The notes under the pieces were generated by a model. That model saw nothing but the letters and a program-made list of their open reading frames with translations, was not told the DNA's origin and made no database searches. Source: Desulfobulbaceae bacterium BRH_c16a (GTDB lineage: Bacteria; Desulfobacterota; Desulfobulbia; Desulfobulbales; Desulfocapsaceae). Taken from it: a DNA stretch of 64,000 bases. Position numbers and translations under genes: made by a program. Positions 1 to 9,205 of the stretch are shown piece by piece (the stretch's first letter is position 1; each line of letters starts with the position of its first letter). The stretch lies in assembly GCA_000961725.1 (NCBI GenBank), contig LADS01000058.1:124001-188000 (forward strand), given 5' to 3'.

Positions 1-1107
1 GTTGATGGGCTTGACCCGCGCAAGATCGTCCGCATGGCGGTGCTGGGCATGGACGAAGAGCTGGTGCAGTCGAACTGGCCCTGGAAGTGTACAATGTGTG
101 CCAAGTGTGAGGAAGCCTGTCCTGCCAATATCCAGATCACCGCGCTGATGCGGAAGATCCGCGGCACCAGAAAGCGTGCCGCTGTTCCCGGTCCCATCCA
201 TAAAGGTGTTGTCATGTGCCTCGAGCGCGGCAACAATCTCGGCATCCCCAAAGACGATTTTGTCTTCCTCTGCGAAGATCTGGGCGATGAGCTCGCAGAA
301 GATTGCTGTCCCGGTTTCAAAACCCCCATGGATGTGCATGGCGCGAGGGTGCTGGTGACGGTGAACTCCAAAGAGCCTTTCGGCGAACCGGACGACATGA
401 AGTGGTGGTGGAAGATCTTCTATGCCGCCGGCGAATCATGGACCCTTTCCTCCGAGTACTGGGAAGGCGTCAACTGGGGTCTGTTCTCCGGTGACGACGA
501 GTCGATGAAAACCGTGGTCGGCCGGATAGTCGACAACATGCGGAGGCTGAACTGCAAGGTTCTCCTCCTCCCCGAGTGAGGCCACGCATATTTTGCAACC
601 CGGTCCGGGTTGAACAAGTGGTACCCTGAAGCACTCAACGAATTCAAAATCGTCACCGTCTTCGATCTGCTCCTCGAATACATCCAGGAAGGCAAGATTC
701 AGCTGAACAAGGCGGTACACTCCATGGCCGTTGCCTATCATGATCCCTGCAACTACGGCCGCAAATCCCTCAAAGCCTTCGGACAGGCCTATTTCGAAGA
801 AGGGCGGGCCGTCACCAGGGCCTGCTGCGACGACGTCCGTGAACTGAATCCCAATCGCAATGGCGCGTACTGCTGCGGAGCCGGCGGCGGAGCCTGGGCC
901 ATGCCGTTCTCAGACGAACGGGTTTTCTATGGCCGCATCAAGGCCCGGCAGATAGCCGAGTCCGGAGCCCACCTTGTTGTCGCGCCCTGCCATAACTGCC
1001 GGGATCAGATCATGAAGTCGTTGAACAAAGAGTATGATCTGAATGTTGAAGTGAAGTACATCTGGGAGCTTGTCGCCGATTCATTGATTATGCCAAACAA
1101 GCAATAG
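1..1107 (+). CDS. HdrD-like (HdrC-HdrB fused) Fe-S protein, selenoprotein, 5' partial
   Basis: Heterodisulfide-reductase-type electron carrier, cut at its N-terminus by the window edge; the frame is open from base 1. A [4Fe-4S] motif CTMCAKCEEACP lies near residue 27. The C-terminal half is a CCG domain with HDPCNYGRK, CCGAGGGAW and PCHNC. The ORF track splits the gene at TGA 577-579, but the frame continues without a gap to 1107. The codon falls in the context LLLPE-U-GHAYFATRSG, where HdrB/HdrD proteins have PECGHA, so I read it as selenocysteine. A SECIS-like hairpin follows. The gene precedes hdrA by 113 bases and probably accepts electrons from the HdrA flavin. The physiological acceptor is unknown. 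A separate-gene reading is unlikely because residues 3' of the stop complete the CCG domain. Confidence 0.88.
577..612 (+). promoter_or_regulatory. UGA codon and SECIS-like hairpin of the HdrD-like gene
   Basis: TGA 577-579 is followed after 22 nt by the apical loop GGTCC (602-606). The loop is closed by the perfect stem CAACCC (596-601)/GGGTTG (607-612). A short hairpin with a GGU-type loop about 20 nt behind UGA is the known bacterial SECIS layout recognised by SelB. Confidence 0.75.
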
Positions 1108-1111
1108 AGGC

Positions 1112-1140
1112 AATTTCAAAAGGTTCAAACCTTTGAAATT
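1112..1140 (+). other. intercistronic hairpin upstream of hdrA
   Basis: AATTTCAAA(A)GGTT pairs with AACCTTTGAAATT, giving 13 base pairs with one bulged A. There is no T-run behind it, so it is more likely an mRNA processing or stabilising element than a terminator. Confidence 0.5.
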
Positions 1141-1220
1141 AAAAGCGGACGAATCCAAATATTCTATTGCTGTAAGTTGCTAGGATATTGTTACGAAAAT
1201 TGAGAGAGGAGACACCTATC

Positions 1221-4200
1221 ATGCTGGACACAAAGAAAGTTGGGTCGGTAATGATTGTGGGAGGTGGAGTCACAGGGATGCAGGCAGCCCTGGATCTCGC
1301 CGATTCCGGGTATTACGTATACCTGGTTGAAAAGTCGGGAGCCATCGGCGGAGCCATGGCGCAACTGGACAAGACTTTCCCTACCAATGACTGCTCGATG
1401 TGAATCATCGCGCCAAAATTGGTCGAGTGCGGTCGGCACTTAAATATAAAGTTGATGACCCTCAGCGAGGTCACGAAGGTAGACGGCGTCGCTGGGAATT
1501 TTTCAGTAACCGTTAAAGAATCACCACGTTATGTGGACATGGAAAAGTGCATCGCCTGCGGCGCCTGCACCGAGAAATGTCCGAAAAAAGTGGACAGCGA
1601 GTATGATGCCGCTACCGGCAAGCGCAAGTCGATCTATGTGAAATACGCTCAGGCGGTACCGCTGAAGTATCAGATCGATGCCGATTCCTGTATCCGTCTG
1701 CAAAAACCGGGTGCGTGCGGCTTCTGTGAGAAGGTGTGCGATGCCGGGGCGATAAATTTCGATGACCGGGAGAAAATCCATCAGATCAATGTCGGCGCCG
1801 TGGTGCTGGCTCCCGGCTTTGAGGCTTTCGACCCGACAGAGGCTAAAGTGTGGGGATACGGGGTGCATAAGAATGTCATTACCTCCCTCCAGCTTGAACG
1901 CTATCTGTCCGCTTCCGGTCCGACCGAAGGTCATCTGGTACGCCCTTCGGACGGCAAGCCGGTCAACAAGGTCGCCTTCCTCCAGTGTGTCGGTTCAAGA
2001 GACGAAAATCTCTGCGGCAACGGCTACTGCTCGTCGGTCTGCTGCATGTATGCGATCAAGGAAGCGGTCATTGCCAAGGATCACGTTCCCGGCCTGCAGA
2101 CCTCCATCTTCTATATGGATATGCGGACCCACGGCAAGGAATTCGATCAGTATCTCGAGCGGGCCAAAGAGGATTCCGGCGTGCGGTTTGTCCGCTGCCG
2201 GGTGGGCGGAGTGGAAACCGATGGCGTGAGCGGTGATCTGCGGCTCAGGTATGTCAACGAACACGGTCGCCAGATTGAAGAGTTCTATGACATGGTCGTA
2301 CTCTCCGTCGGTCTGCAGACGCCCAAGCATGTGCTTGAGCTGGCCCAGACGGTCGACATCAAAATGACCGCCGATAATTTTGCCGCGACCTCGGACTTTG
2401 CCCCGGTGCAGACTTCGCGGGAAGGTATCTTCACCTGCGGCGCCATTTCCGGACCGAAGGATATCCCCCAGTCGGTGGTCGAAGGATCGGCAGCCGCCGC
2501 GGCGGTAGCCGAGCTGCTCGCCCCGGTCAGGCATAAACTGACAAGCGTTGCGACTTTTCCGGAAGAAAAAGACATCTCCCGGGAAGAACCGCGGATCGGC
2601 GTTTTCGTCTGTCACTGCGGATCGAACATCGCCGGTGTCGTCGATGTCAAGGCGGTCGAAGAATATGCCGCAACTCTGCCGGATGTAGTGTATGTCGAGC
2701 GCAATCTGTTTTCCTGTTCGCAGGATACCCAGGAGATGATCGTCAAGCGCATCCGCGAGCAGAAGCTCAACCGGATCGTCATCGCCGCCTGTACCCCAAG
2801 GACTCATGAACCGCTGTTCCGCGAGACCTTGAAGGCCGCAGGCCTGAATGAGTATCTGATTGAAATGGCCAATATCAGAAACCACAACTCCTGGGTCCAC
2901 AGCAAAGATCCGAAGGCGGCTACCGCCAAGGCGAAAGATCTGGTGCGGATGGCTGCCGCCAAAGTTACCTATGGCGATTCTCTCAAACCTATTTCCGTGC
3001 CCATCACCCAGAAGGGTCTGGTAATCGGCGGCGGAGTTGCAGGCATGACAGCGGCGCTGAATCTTGCCAAGCAGGGATTTGAAGTACATCTGGTGGAAAA
3101 ATCGGATATCCTCGGCGGCAACGCCCTCAATCTTAAACATACCTGGGCCGGCGAGCACGTGCCGACGCAGGTCGCCAAGCTGATCGACAAGGTTATCTGG
3201 AACGACCGGATCATTATCCACAAGGAGTGTATTGTGACCGGGATGGAAGGATTTGTCGGTAATTTCCGCTCCACCATCACCGGCAAGGACGGCGTGGCCA
3301 AGGTTATCGAACATGGCGCCGGCATAGTAGCTATCGGCGGAGAAGCGTATGTCCCAAAAGAATATGGTTACGGTACCATCACCAAAGTGGTCACATCGGT
3401 ACAGTTCGATAAGTTGTTCGAACTGAAGGAAAAGCATGTCAAGCAGGCCAAGAGGTTTGTCTTCATCCAGTGCGTGGGGTCAAGGGAGACCGACAGCATG
3501 TACTGCTCGAAGGTCTGCTGTACCCATTCCGTGCAGTCGGCCATTGCCCTGAAAAAGGAAAACCCCGAGCGTAACGTCTATATCCTCTATCGGGATATGC
3601 GAACCTACGCCCAGCGCGAATCCCTCTTCAAGCAGGCGAGAAAACTTGGTGTGATCTTTATTAATTACGAGCTGCACGGCAAGCCGAAAGTGACTGAGAA
3701 CGGCTCCGATATCGATGTCGAGGTATGGGATCATGTCCTCCATCGTCCGCTGAGGATAAAGGCGGACATGGTTATACTGGCAACAGCGATCCGGCCAAAG
3801 GAAGATGCCTCCAAGCTCGGCATGCTGTACAAGGTGCCCGTCGACGGTCACGGGTTCTTCCAGGAGGCGCACGCCAAACTGCGGCCCGTCGATTTTTCCA
3901 CCGACGGCATGTTCGTAGCCGGTCTTGCGCACTACCCGAAACCTATCGAGGAGTCGGTTGCCCAGGCGCTGGCGGCTTCGGCCAGAGCGGCGACACTCTT
4001 GTCGAAAACCAAGATCTCTTTGGATGCGATAAAGGCTACCGTCGATGAGAACTATTGCGACGGTTGTGCACTGTGTGTCGATGTCTGTCCGTACAACGCC
4101 ATTACCCTGGTGGAAAAAGCGGCGGCGGAAGGTGCGAATGCCGGGAAACTGATCACGGTGAATAAGGCCCAGTGCAAAGGCTGCGGTTTGTGCCAGGGGA

Positions 4201-4283
4201 CCTGTCCGAAGAGAGGGGTCTATGTTTCCGGCTTCACCATGAGACAGATCAGTGCCCAGATTCAGGCGGCTCTGGCAGTTTGA
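1221..4283 (+). CDS. hdrA: HdrA, tandem-module FAD/Fe-S electron-bifurcating subunit, selenoprotein
   Basis: Flavin subunit of heterodisulfide reductase, about 1020 aa. The ATG at 1221 has a GAGAGGAG Shine-Dalgarno. Module 1 has a GGGVTGMQAALD dinucleotide fold (residues 12-45), Sec61 in NDCSM-U-IIAPKLVE (TGA 1401-1403), a ferredoxin loop CIACGACTEKC (about 110) and QCVGSR (about 254). Module 2 starts with the classic HdrA N-domain VCHCGSNIAG (about 462) and ACTPRTHEP, then a second FAD fold GGGVAGMTAALN (about 600) and QCVGSR again (about 749). The C-terminus is a 2x[4Fe-4S] ferredoxin (CDGCALCVDVCP, CKGCGLCQGTCP). Canonical HdrA has about 650 aa, so this is a duplicated or fused form. It should split electrons between ferredoxin and the HdrD-like partner. 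Confidence 0.92.
1401..1441 (+). promoter_or_regulatory. UGA codon and SECIS-like hairpin of hdrA
   Basis: TGA 1401-1403 is followed by stem AGTGC (1426-1430), loop GGTCG (1431-1435) and GCACT (1436-1440), extendable by one G-T pair. The loop starts 27 nt behind the UGA, 5 nt farther than in the other three genes of the operon. Confidence 0.65.
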
Positions 4284-4307
4284 TTTCGTAATACTTTACA
4301 GATTCGA

Positions 4308-4359
4308 AACCCTCTCCGCTCCAACCATCCGTTCTCCATTGGCGGGGTCGGAGAGGGTT
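4308..4359 (+). other. hairpin between hdrA and mvhD
   Basis: AACCCTCTCCG (4308-4318) is perfectly complementary to CGGAGAGGGTT (4349-4359). No U-tract follows. It sits in the 111-nt gap before the mvhD ribosome site and may tune expression or mRNA stability. Confidence 0.5.
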
Positions 4360-4394
4360 CTCGAGGTATACTTTAAATAGAAGGAGTAGATCAC

Positions 4395-4814
4395 ATGAGT
4401 TTTGAGCCTAAAATTGTTGCCTTCTGCTGCAACTGGTGCTCTTACGCCGCAGCCGATCTCGCCGGGACTGCCAGGATGCAGTATCCCCATAATGTGCGGA
4501 TCATTCGGGTAATGTGCTCGGGCATGGTGCATCCCGAATTCGTCATGGATGCACTGTCTCAGGGTGCGGACGGGGTTATGGTGCTTGGCTGACACCTCGG
4601 CGAATGTCATTACCTGGATGGTAATTATAAAGCAATGACCCGCTCCGACATGATTGTCTCATTGTTGGAGGACTTTGGCTACGAGGCCGGACGATTCAGC
4701 TTGACATGGGTTTCTTCGGCGGAGCCGGACAAGTTCGTGGCGGCGGTGACCGAGATGACTGCACGGATCAAGAAACTGGGTCCTGTCAATAGTCAGGATG
4801 CCCCTGTGGCATAA
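4395..4814 (+). CDS. mvhD: MvhD-type [2Fe-2S] electron-transfer subunit, selenoprotein
   Basis: Small Fe-S protein that passes electrons from the hydrogenase to HdrA, 139 aa with a readthrough codon. AAGGAG lies upstream of the ATG at 4395. [15 protein letters not shown] near residue 10 is the typical N-terminal CxxC of the family. TGA 4590-4592 is codon 66, in [19 protein letters not shown], where the family has LGCHPGDCHY. The ORF track reports only the first 65 residues. The remaining 73, up to TAA 4812-4814, match the family C-terminus, so termination at the UGA would remove half of the domain. Its position between hdrA and mvhG supports the role. Confidence 0.9.
4590..4625 (+). promoter_or_regulatory. 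UGA codon and SECIS-like hairpin of mvhD
   Basis: Stem ATTACC (4609-4614) and GGTAAT (4620-4625) close the loop TGGAT. The loop begins exactly 22 nt after the UGA. The same loop sequence and spacing recur in mvhA. Confidence 0.7.
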
Positions 4815-4825
4815 AGGAGAAAGAG

Positions 4826-5767
4826 ATGGGTGTAACTACTGCTTTGGAGTGGTTGGGATCCTGTTCGGGATGTGAGATTGCCATCCTGAATATTGGTGAA
4901 GATCTCGTGCCGATAATAACTGAGGCTCTTGATATCGTCCACGCCCCGGTACTGATGGATCACAAGTACTTTGGCCAATGCGGCGAGGGGGTGACGCTGA
5001 CGATTCCTGACGCCGTAGTCGGAATAGTCACCGGCGGCGTGAGCAATCACGAGCATCTGGAAGTCTTGGAAGAAATGAGGAAAAAATGCAAGGTGCTGAT
5101 TGCCCTCGGCACCTGTGCCACGCACGGCGGCATTCCCGCCCTGATGAACGGGCAGAATCGCCAGACGAGCTGGGAAGAAATTTACCAGACGGTCACCACA
5201 GATCCGGGGGCAAAAATCCCCAACATCGAGGTGCCTGCGCCGCTTGACCGGGTCTATGCCTGCGACGAGAAGGTGAAGATCGACATGCAGTTGCCGGGTT
5301 GTCCGCCCAATCCCGAACTGATCGCCGAGGTGATTGTTTCCCTGCTCGAAGGCCGGGCTCCTGTGCTTCCTACCAAAAGCGTCTGCGATACCTGCCCGAC
5401 CAGACGGGAAGGCAAAGGCGATGTAGAGAAGGTCAAACGGTTTATCACCAATGCCGAGTTCAAGCCGGGCGCGCCGATCGATGAAATGCGTTGTCTGCTC
5501 GAACAGGGCTATATGTGCATGGGACCGGTAACCGCCGCGGGTTGTGCCAAGCGCGGGGCGCCAAGCTGCATCAGCGCCCGGGTCCCTTGCCGAGGCTGTT
5601 TCGGTCCGGTTCGCAAGGATGGCAACCAACTGCTCGACATGATGAATGCTCTGGCAAGTAACGGAATAGATTATAAATCAGTGGTCGATCGCCGTTCGTT
5701 GCTGAGATTTTCAGGAGCCCACGGAAAACTTCGGCCGGTAAAATCATCGGTCGATAAGGAGGATTAA
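4826..5767 (+). CDS. mvhG: MvhG-type [NiFe(Se] hydrogenase small subunit
   Basis: Small subunit of a group 3c-like cytoplasmic hydrogenase, 313 aa; it carries the Fe-S relay from the active site to MvhD. WLGSCSGCE (residues 10-18) holds the first cysteine pair of the proximal cluster. GTCATHGGIPAL and PGCPPNPELI supply the remaining ligands. Further clusters are indicated by CDTCPTRREG, CMGPVTAAGCA and CRGCFGPV. There is no Tat signal, consistent with a cytoplasmic enzyme. The gene lies 11 nt after mvhD and 1 nt before mvhA. Confidence 0.93.
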   Translation: MGVTTALEWLGSCSGCEIAILNIGEDLVPIITEALDIVHAPVLMDHKYFGQCGEGVTLTIPDAVVGIVTGGVSNHEHLEVLEEMRKKCKVLIALGTCATHGGIPALMNGQNRQTSWEEIYQTVTTDPGAKIPNIEVPAPLDRVYACDEKVKIDMQLPGCPPNPELIAEVIVSLLEGRAPVLPTKSVCDTCPTRREGKGDVEKVKRFITNAEFKPGAPIDEMRCLLEQGYMCMGPVTAAGCAKRGAPSCISARVPCRGCFGPVRKDGNQLLDMMNALASNGIDYKSVVDRRSLLRFSGAHGKLRPVKSSVDKED

Positions 5768-5768
5768 A

Positions 5769-7217
5769 ATGGGAAAGGTTTTAAATATTGCACCGGTTTC
5801 CCGAATCGAAGGACATGCCAAAATCGCCATACACCTGGGCGACGACGGCAATGTGGAGGATGCGTTTCTGCATATCCAGTCCCTTCGCGGGTTTGAGAAA
5901 TTCATCGAGGGTCGACCGGCGGAAGAAGTACCCCGCATAGTCAACCGGATCTGCGGGATCTGTCCCTGGATGCACCACCTCGCCTCCAACAAGGCAGTGG
6001 ACGGCGCTTTCGGGGTGACTCCTACCGCGACTGGCTATAAGCTTCGGGAAATGTGCCAGGTAATGGCTCACATCAACGACAAGATTCTGCATTTCTTTTT
6101 TCTTGCCGCGCCCGATTTCGTCCTCGGGCCGGATGCCGACTACTCGGTGCGCAATGTCATCGGCGTAGTCAAAGCGGCGCCGGAGCTTGCCACTCAGGTG
6201 GTGAAGATGCGGCAGCTGGGCCAGATGATGCTCGACAAGTTCGCCGGCAAGGCCATCCACCCGATTGCCGGCGTGGTCGGCGGGTTCGCCAAGCCGATGG
6301 TCGAGGAGGAACGTCAGGAACTGCTGGCCGGTACCCGGACCCTGCTCGATTTCGCCTGTTTTGCCCTCGATTTTGCCATCAACAATGTCTTCGCCAAATA
6401 TCTCGACGTCATCAGCGACCTCGGGGTGATCAAGACGGGTTTTCTGGGCACGGTCGACCGGGCCGACGGTTCGCTCCGCCTCTATGACGGCAAGCAGCGG
6501 TTGATGAAGCCCGACGGCAGCTATGTCGATTTCGAAGGCAGCGATTACACCCAGTATCTTGGCGAGCATGTCGAGCCATGGGGTTACTCGAAGATGCCCT
6601 ATGCCAAATCCTGGAACGAAGGCTTCGACATGACTCTTGCCGCACCGAAAGGCATTTACCGTGCCAACACCCTGGCCAGGATCAATGTCTGCGACAAGAT
6701 TTCCACCCCGAAGGCCCAGGCGGCACTCGAGGCATTCAGGAATTCCTTCGGTCGTCCGGCGCAGCAGACCCTGCTCTATCATTATGCCCGGCTGATCGAA
6801 CTGGTCTATGCCTGCGAGCGCACCATCGAACTGCTCGAATGGGAAGGCATCACCGATCCGAATGTTCGCGCCAAGGTCGAGCCGAAGGCGGGCCGCGGCG
6901 TTGGAATCGTCGAAGCACCGCGGGGTACTTTGATCCATGACTATACCACCGACGACAACGGCTGTATCACCAAGGCCAATCTTATCGTCGGCACCACCCA
7001 TAATATCGCGCCGATGAATATGAGCGTCAAGCAGGCCGCGACCTCGCTTATCAAGAACGGCGTGTACAACGAAGGATTGCTCAATCAGGTGGAGATGGCC
7101 GTCAGGGCCTACGACCCCTGAATGTCCTGTGCAACCCACCGCCTGGATGGCGGCATACCTGTATCGGTAAGTATTGTGGATTCCAAAGGAAAAGAAGTTG
7201 ATAGAATAATTGGCTAG
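5769..7217 (+). CDS. mvhA: [NiFeSe] hydrogenase large subunit (MvhA/VhuA type), selenoprotein
   Basis: Catalytic subunit that oxidises H2 at a Ni-Fe site, 482 aa with readthrough. GATAAGGAGG precedes the ATG. The L1 motif RICGICPWMHH lies near residue 60. The ORF track stops at TGA 7119-7121, exactly at the first metal ligand of the C-terminal L2 motif: AYDP-U-MSCATH instead of DPCxxCxxH. Without readthrough the enzyme would lack two of its four metal ligands. The frame continues 31 codons to TAG 7215-7217 and includes a 25-residue tail (RLDGG...) that may be removed by a maturation protease, which is not encoded here. Sec at this position defines [NiFeSe] hydrogenases. Confidence 0.93.
7119..7153 (+). 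promoter_or_regulatory. UGA codon and SECIS-like hairpin of mvhA
   Basis: CCGCC (7139-7143), loop TGGAT (7144-7148), GGCGG (7149-7153). The loop starts 22 nt after the UGA and is identical to the mvhD loop. Confidence 0.72.
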
Positions 7218-7401
7218 GAATCTCCTCCGCCGTCCCGGGAGAGCCCAGCGGTCTCGAGGGCGGCGGAGCGAAAAAAAGCGGCAGGATAAATGAACGATCC
7301 GGTCCGCCTTATGTTGTGTTTTTTGTAGATAATGTAGTATATACAGATAACTTATTCGTCTTTCTCGACGAGGAAGAAACAGCAATAAGCAGGAGATTAC
7401 T

Positions 7402-7644
7402 ATGCCACACACCAGAAGATCGCAGGTCCGGGCGGAAAATCCCAGCGGCGCGTGCGGAAAACTTGATCATATGACGGTGGATGAACTGAAGGCGCGTGCC
7501 GTAGGCGATGAGTTCGACGGCACCTGTCCGGCGTGCGGGAAATTTCATCTGACCCGGGCTGAGATTGAAAAGATTGAACGCGAGAAAGTGACAGACACGA
7601 CAAGCTATAAAGAAATGAAGAACGAGGCGGAAGCCTCGGAGTAG
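7402..7644 (+). CDS. small CxxC protein of the hydrogenase operon
   Basis: 80-aa soluble protein of unknown function with the start context AGCAGGAGATTACT-ATG. It contains a single FDGTCPACGKFHLTR motif that could bind a metal or be redox active. The C-terminal third is charged and probably helical (EIEKIEREKV...). It lies between mvhA and the hypD-like gene on the same strand, so a role in hydrogenase assembly or as an accessory subunit is a guess from context only. No paralogue is seen in the window. Confidence 0.7.
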   Translation: MPHTRRSQVRAENPSGACGKLDHMTVDELKARAVGDEFDGTCPACGKFHLTRAEIEKIEREKVTDTTSYKEMKNEAEASE

Positions 7645-7704
7645 TGGTGATAACAAGCTGTTCTCAGGGGGAGGATATCTTCTCCGCCACAAGTAAGTTT
7701 CGGA

Positions 7705-7737
7705 CCCAGGTGAAATTGGATAACATTTTCACCTGGG
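7705..7737 (+). other. hairpin upstream of the hypD-like gene
   Basis: CCCAGGTGAAA (7705-7715) pairs perfectly with TTTCACCTGGG (7727-7737), 19 nt before the ATG. It is the third strong hairpin in a gap of this operon. Confidence 0.5.
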
Positions 7738-7756
7738 CTGAAAGGATGTATGCCGA

Positions 7757-8866
7757 ATGAAAGCCGGTAAAGTAGCAAAAGATCTGGATCGTCAAAAAGA
7801 TTTGCTTGAGGAACTGCATGCCCTCGTAGACAGGCCGATGCGTCTGATGGTCGTCTGCGGCACGCAGAATAGAGCAATCCTCAAATACGGCATCCGCGAG
7901 AAGCTTCCCGTGATGCTCGAACTCGTGGCCGGCCCCGGATGCAGCGTCTGTGTCATGCCGGCCGGGCATATCGACGCCTTTGTCAAGGTGGCCACGCAGC
8001 CGCAGGTAATTACCGCGGCCTGTGAGGATCTTATCCGGGTGCCCGGGAGCAGGGAATCGCTCGCGAGTATCTGGAAGAAAGGAGCCAGGGTCGAGGTCAT
8101 AACCTCGCCGATGGATGCCCTGGATATTGCCCGTAAGGAACCCGATTATACCGTGGTCTATCCGGCTGTCGGTTTTGAGGCGACTGCGCCGGGCGTCGCC
8201 GAGACGATACTTGAAGCGGCTCGACTCGGTATTGAAAACTTCTGTGTCTTCCCGTCTATCAGATTGTTGCCGCCAACCATCGATCTCCTGATGCTCGACC
8301 CGGATCTCAATATCCGCGGTCTGCTCTGCTCGGATCATATAAATACCATCTCCGATACGGAAGCATATACCCTGCTGGCCAAGAAGCATCATCTTTCCTG
8401 TTTCATCGCCGGCTTTGAGCTGGTCGATATTCTGGAAGGGCTGGTGAGCCTGGTCAAGCAGATCAGAAACAACGAGTCGCTGTTCGACGACACCTCGGCC
8501 TTTACCTATTCCTCCGCCGATAACCGCAAAGCCCGAAAGATGGTGTCGGAGGTCTTTTTTGCCGTCGATACCGACTGGCGCGGCCTGGGAACCATTGAGC
8601 AGAGCGGCTTCGTCATTCGCGATGAGCTGTCTTTGTTCGATGCCACCAAAAGGTTCAATGTCCGCTTCGAAGAGGGGCAGGAATCCTGCATGTGCCAGTG
8701 CAACGCCATCATCAGCGGCCGCGGGCTGCCGCCCGATTGCCCGGCATTCGGAATGGTCTGCACGCCGCAGAACCCGGTTGGACCATGCATGATCTCCGAT
8801 GAAGGGATCTGTCACTCCTATTTCAAATACAATGTGCCGGCCCACCGCGCCCATGTGACGGGCTAG
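7757..8866 (+). CDS. hypD: HypD-like hydrogenase maturation protein (diverged)
   Basis: HypD is the scaffold for making the Fe(CN)2CO group of [NiFe] hydrogenases; this protein has 369 aa, the usual length. Family hallmarks kept are AGPGCSVCVMP (about 53-63), VGFEATAPG, DTDWRGLGTI and the cysteine-rich C-terminus (CMCQCN, PPDCPAFGMVCTP, GPCMISDEGIC). The first conserved motif is altered: VVCGTQNRAI replaces the His-bearing CG-H-T/E motif of canonical HypD, and LCSDHINTI replaces the usual PGHVS. It may be a paralogue specialised for this selenoenzyme or a divergent true HypD. It is followed at 25 nt by a hypA-like gene. Confidence 0.85.
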   Translation: MKAGKVAKDLDRQKDLLEELHALVDRPMRLMVVCGTQNRAILKYGIREKLPVMLELVAGPGCSVCVMPAGHIDAFVKVATQPQVITAACEDLIRVPGSRESLASIWKKGARVEVITSPMDALDIARKEPDYTVVYPAVGFEATAPGVAETILEAARLGIENFCVFPSIRLLPPTIDLLMLDPDLNIRGLLCSDHINTISDTEAYTLLAKKHHLSCFIAGFELVDILEGLVSLVKQIRNNESLFDDTSAFTYSSADNRKARKMVSEVFFAVDTDWRGLGTIEQSGFVIRDELSLFDATKRFNVRFEEGQESCMCQCNAIISGRGLPPDCPAFGMVCTPQNPVGPCMISDEGICHSYFKYNVPAHRAHVTG

Positions 8867-8891
8867 CCGCTTTTTTCACCGACGACCGGCC

Positions 8892-9149
8892 ATGCATGAA
8901 TTTTCCCTCGCGCAGGGACTCCACAACCAGCTGCTGGACCTGGCCCGGGAAAATAAGATGGCCAAGGTGCAGATGGCCGAAGTTTGTGTCGGCGACAATG
9001 CCGGAATCGTAGTCGAATCGTTTGTTTTCGGCTTCAATGTCCTCGCCGAGCAAAACGATGTCACCCAAGGCATGAATCTTATCGTGGTCAAGGACCAAGG
9101 CAGCGATCTGATTCTTTTACAGGTGGAACTCGATTCCGGCAGCGACTAA
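8892..9149 (+). CDS. hypA: HypA-like protein without the zinc domain
   Basis: 85 aa beginning MHEFSLAQGL, the N-terminal nickel-binding MHE signature of HypA, followed by the VGDNAGIVVESFVFGF core. Canonical HypA has about 113 aa and a zinc finger with two CxxC pairs. None is present here, and no CxxC is visible in the other frames of the next 60 bases, so this is not a simple frameshift. The protein ends with the acidic LQVELDSGSD. It is probably a nickel chaperone variant working with the adjacent HypD-like protein. Loss of function by 3' truncation cannot be excluded. Confidence 0.75.
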   Translation: MHEFSLAQGLHNQLLDLARENKMAKVQMAEVCVGDNAGIVVESFVFGFNVLAEQNDVTQGMNLIVVKDQGSDLILLQVELDSGSD

Positions 9150-9205
9150 AATTTCCGGTCTCTGCACAAATCCCATCCCTGTCCTTCTCTCAACCCTGCA
9201 GTTCA

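Noticed and set aside
1995-3437. 480-aa minus-strand ORF opposite hdrA
   Set aside because: It is the antisense shadow of a GC-rich conserved gene; no family motifs and no ribosome site.
5781-7412. 543-aa minus-strand ORF opposite mvhA
   Set aside because: Shadow of the hydrogenase large subunit gene; the protein has no recognisable domain.
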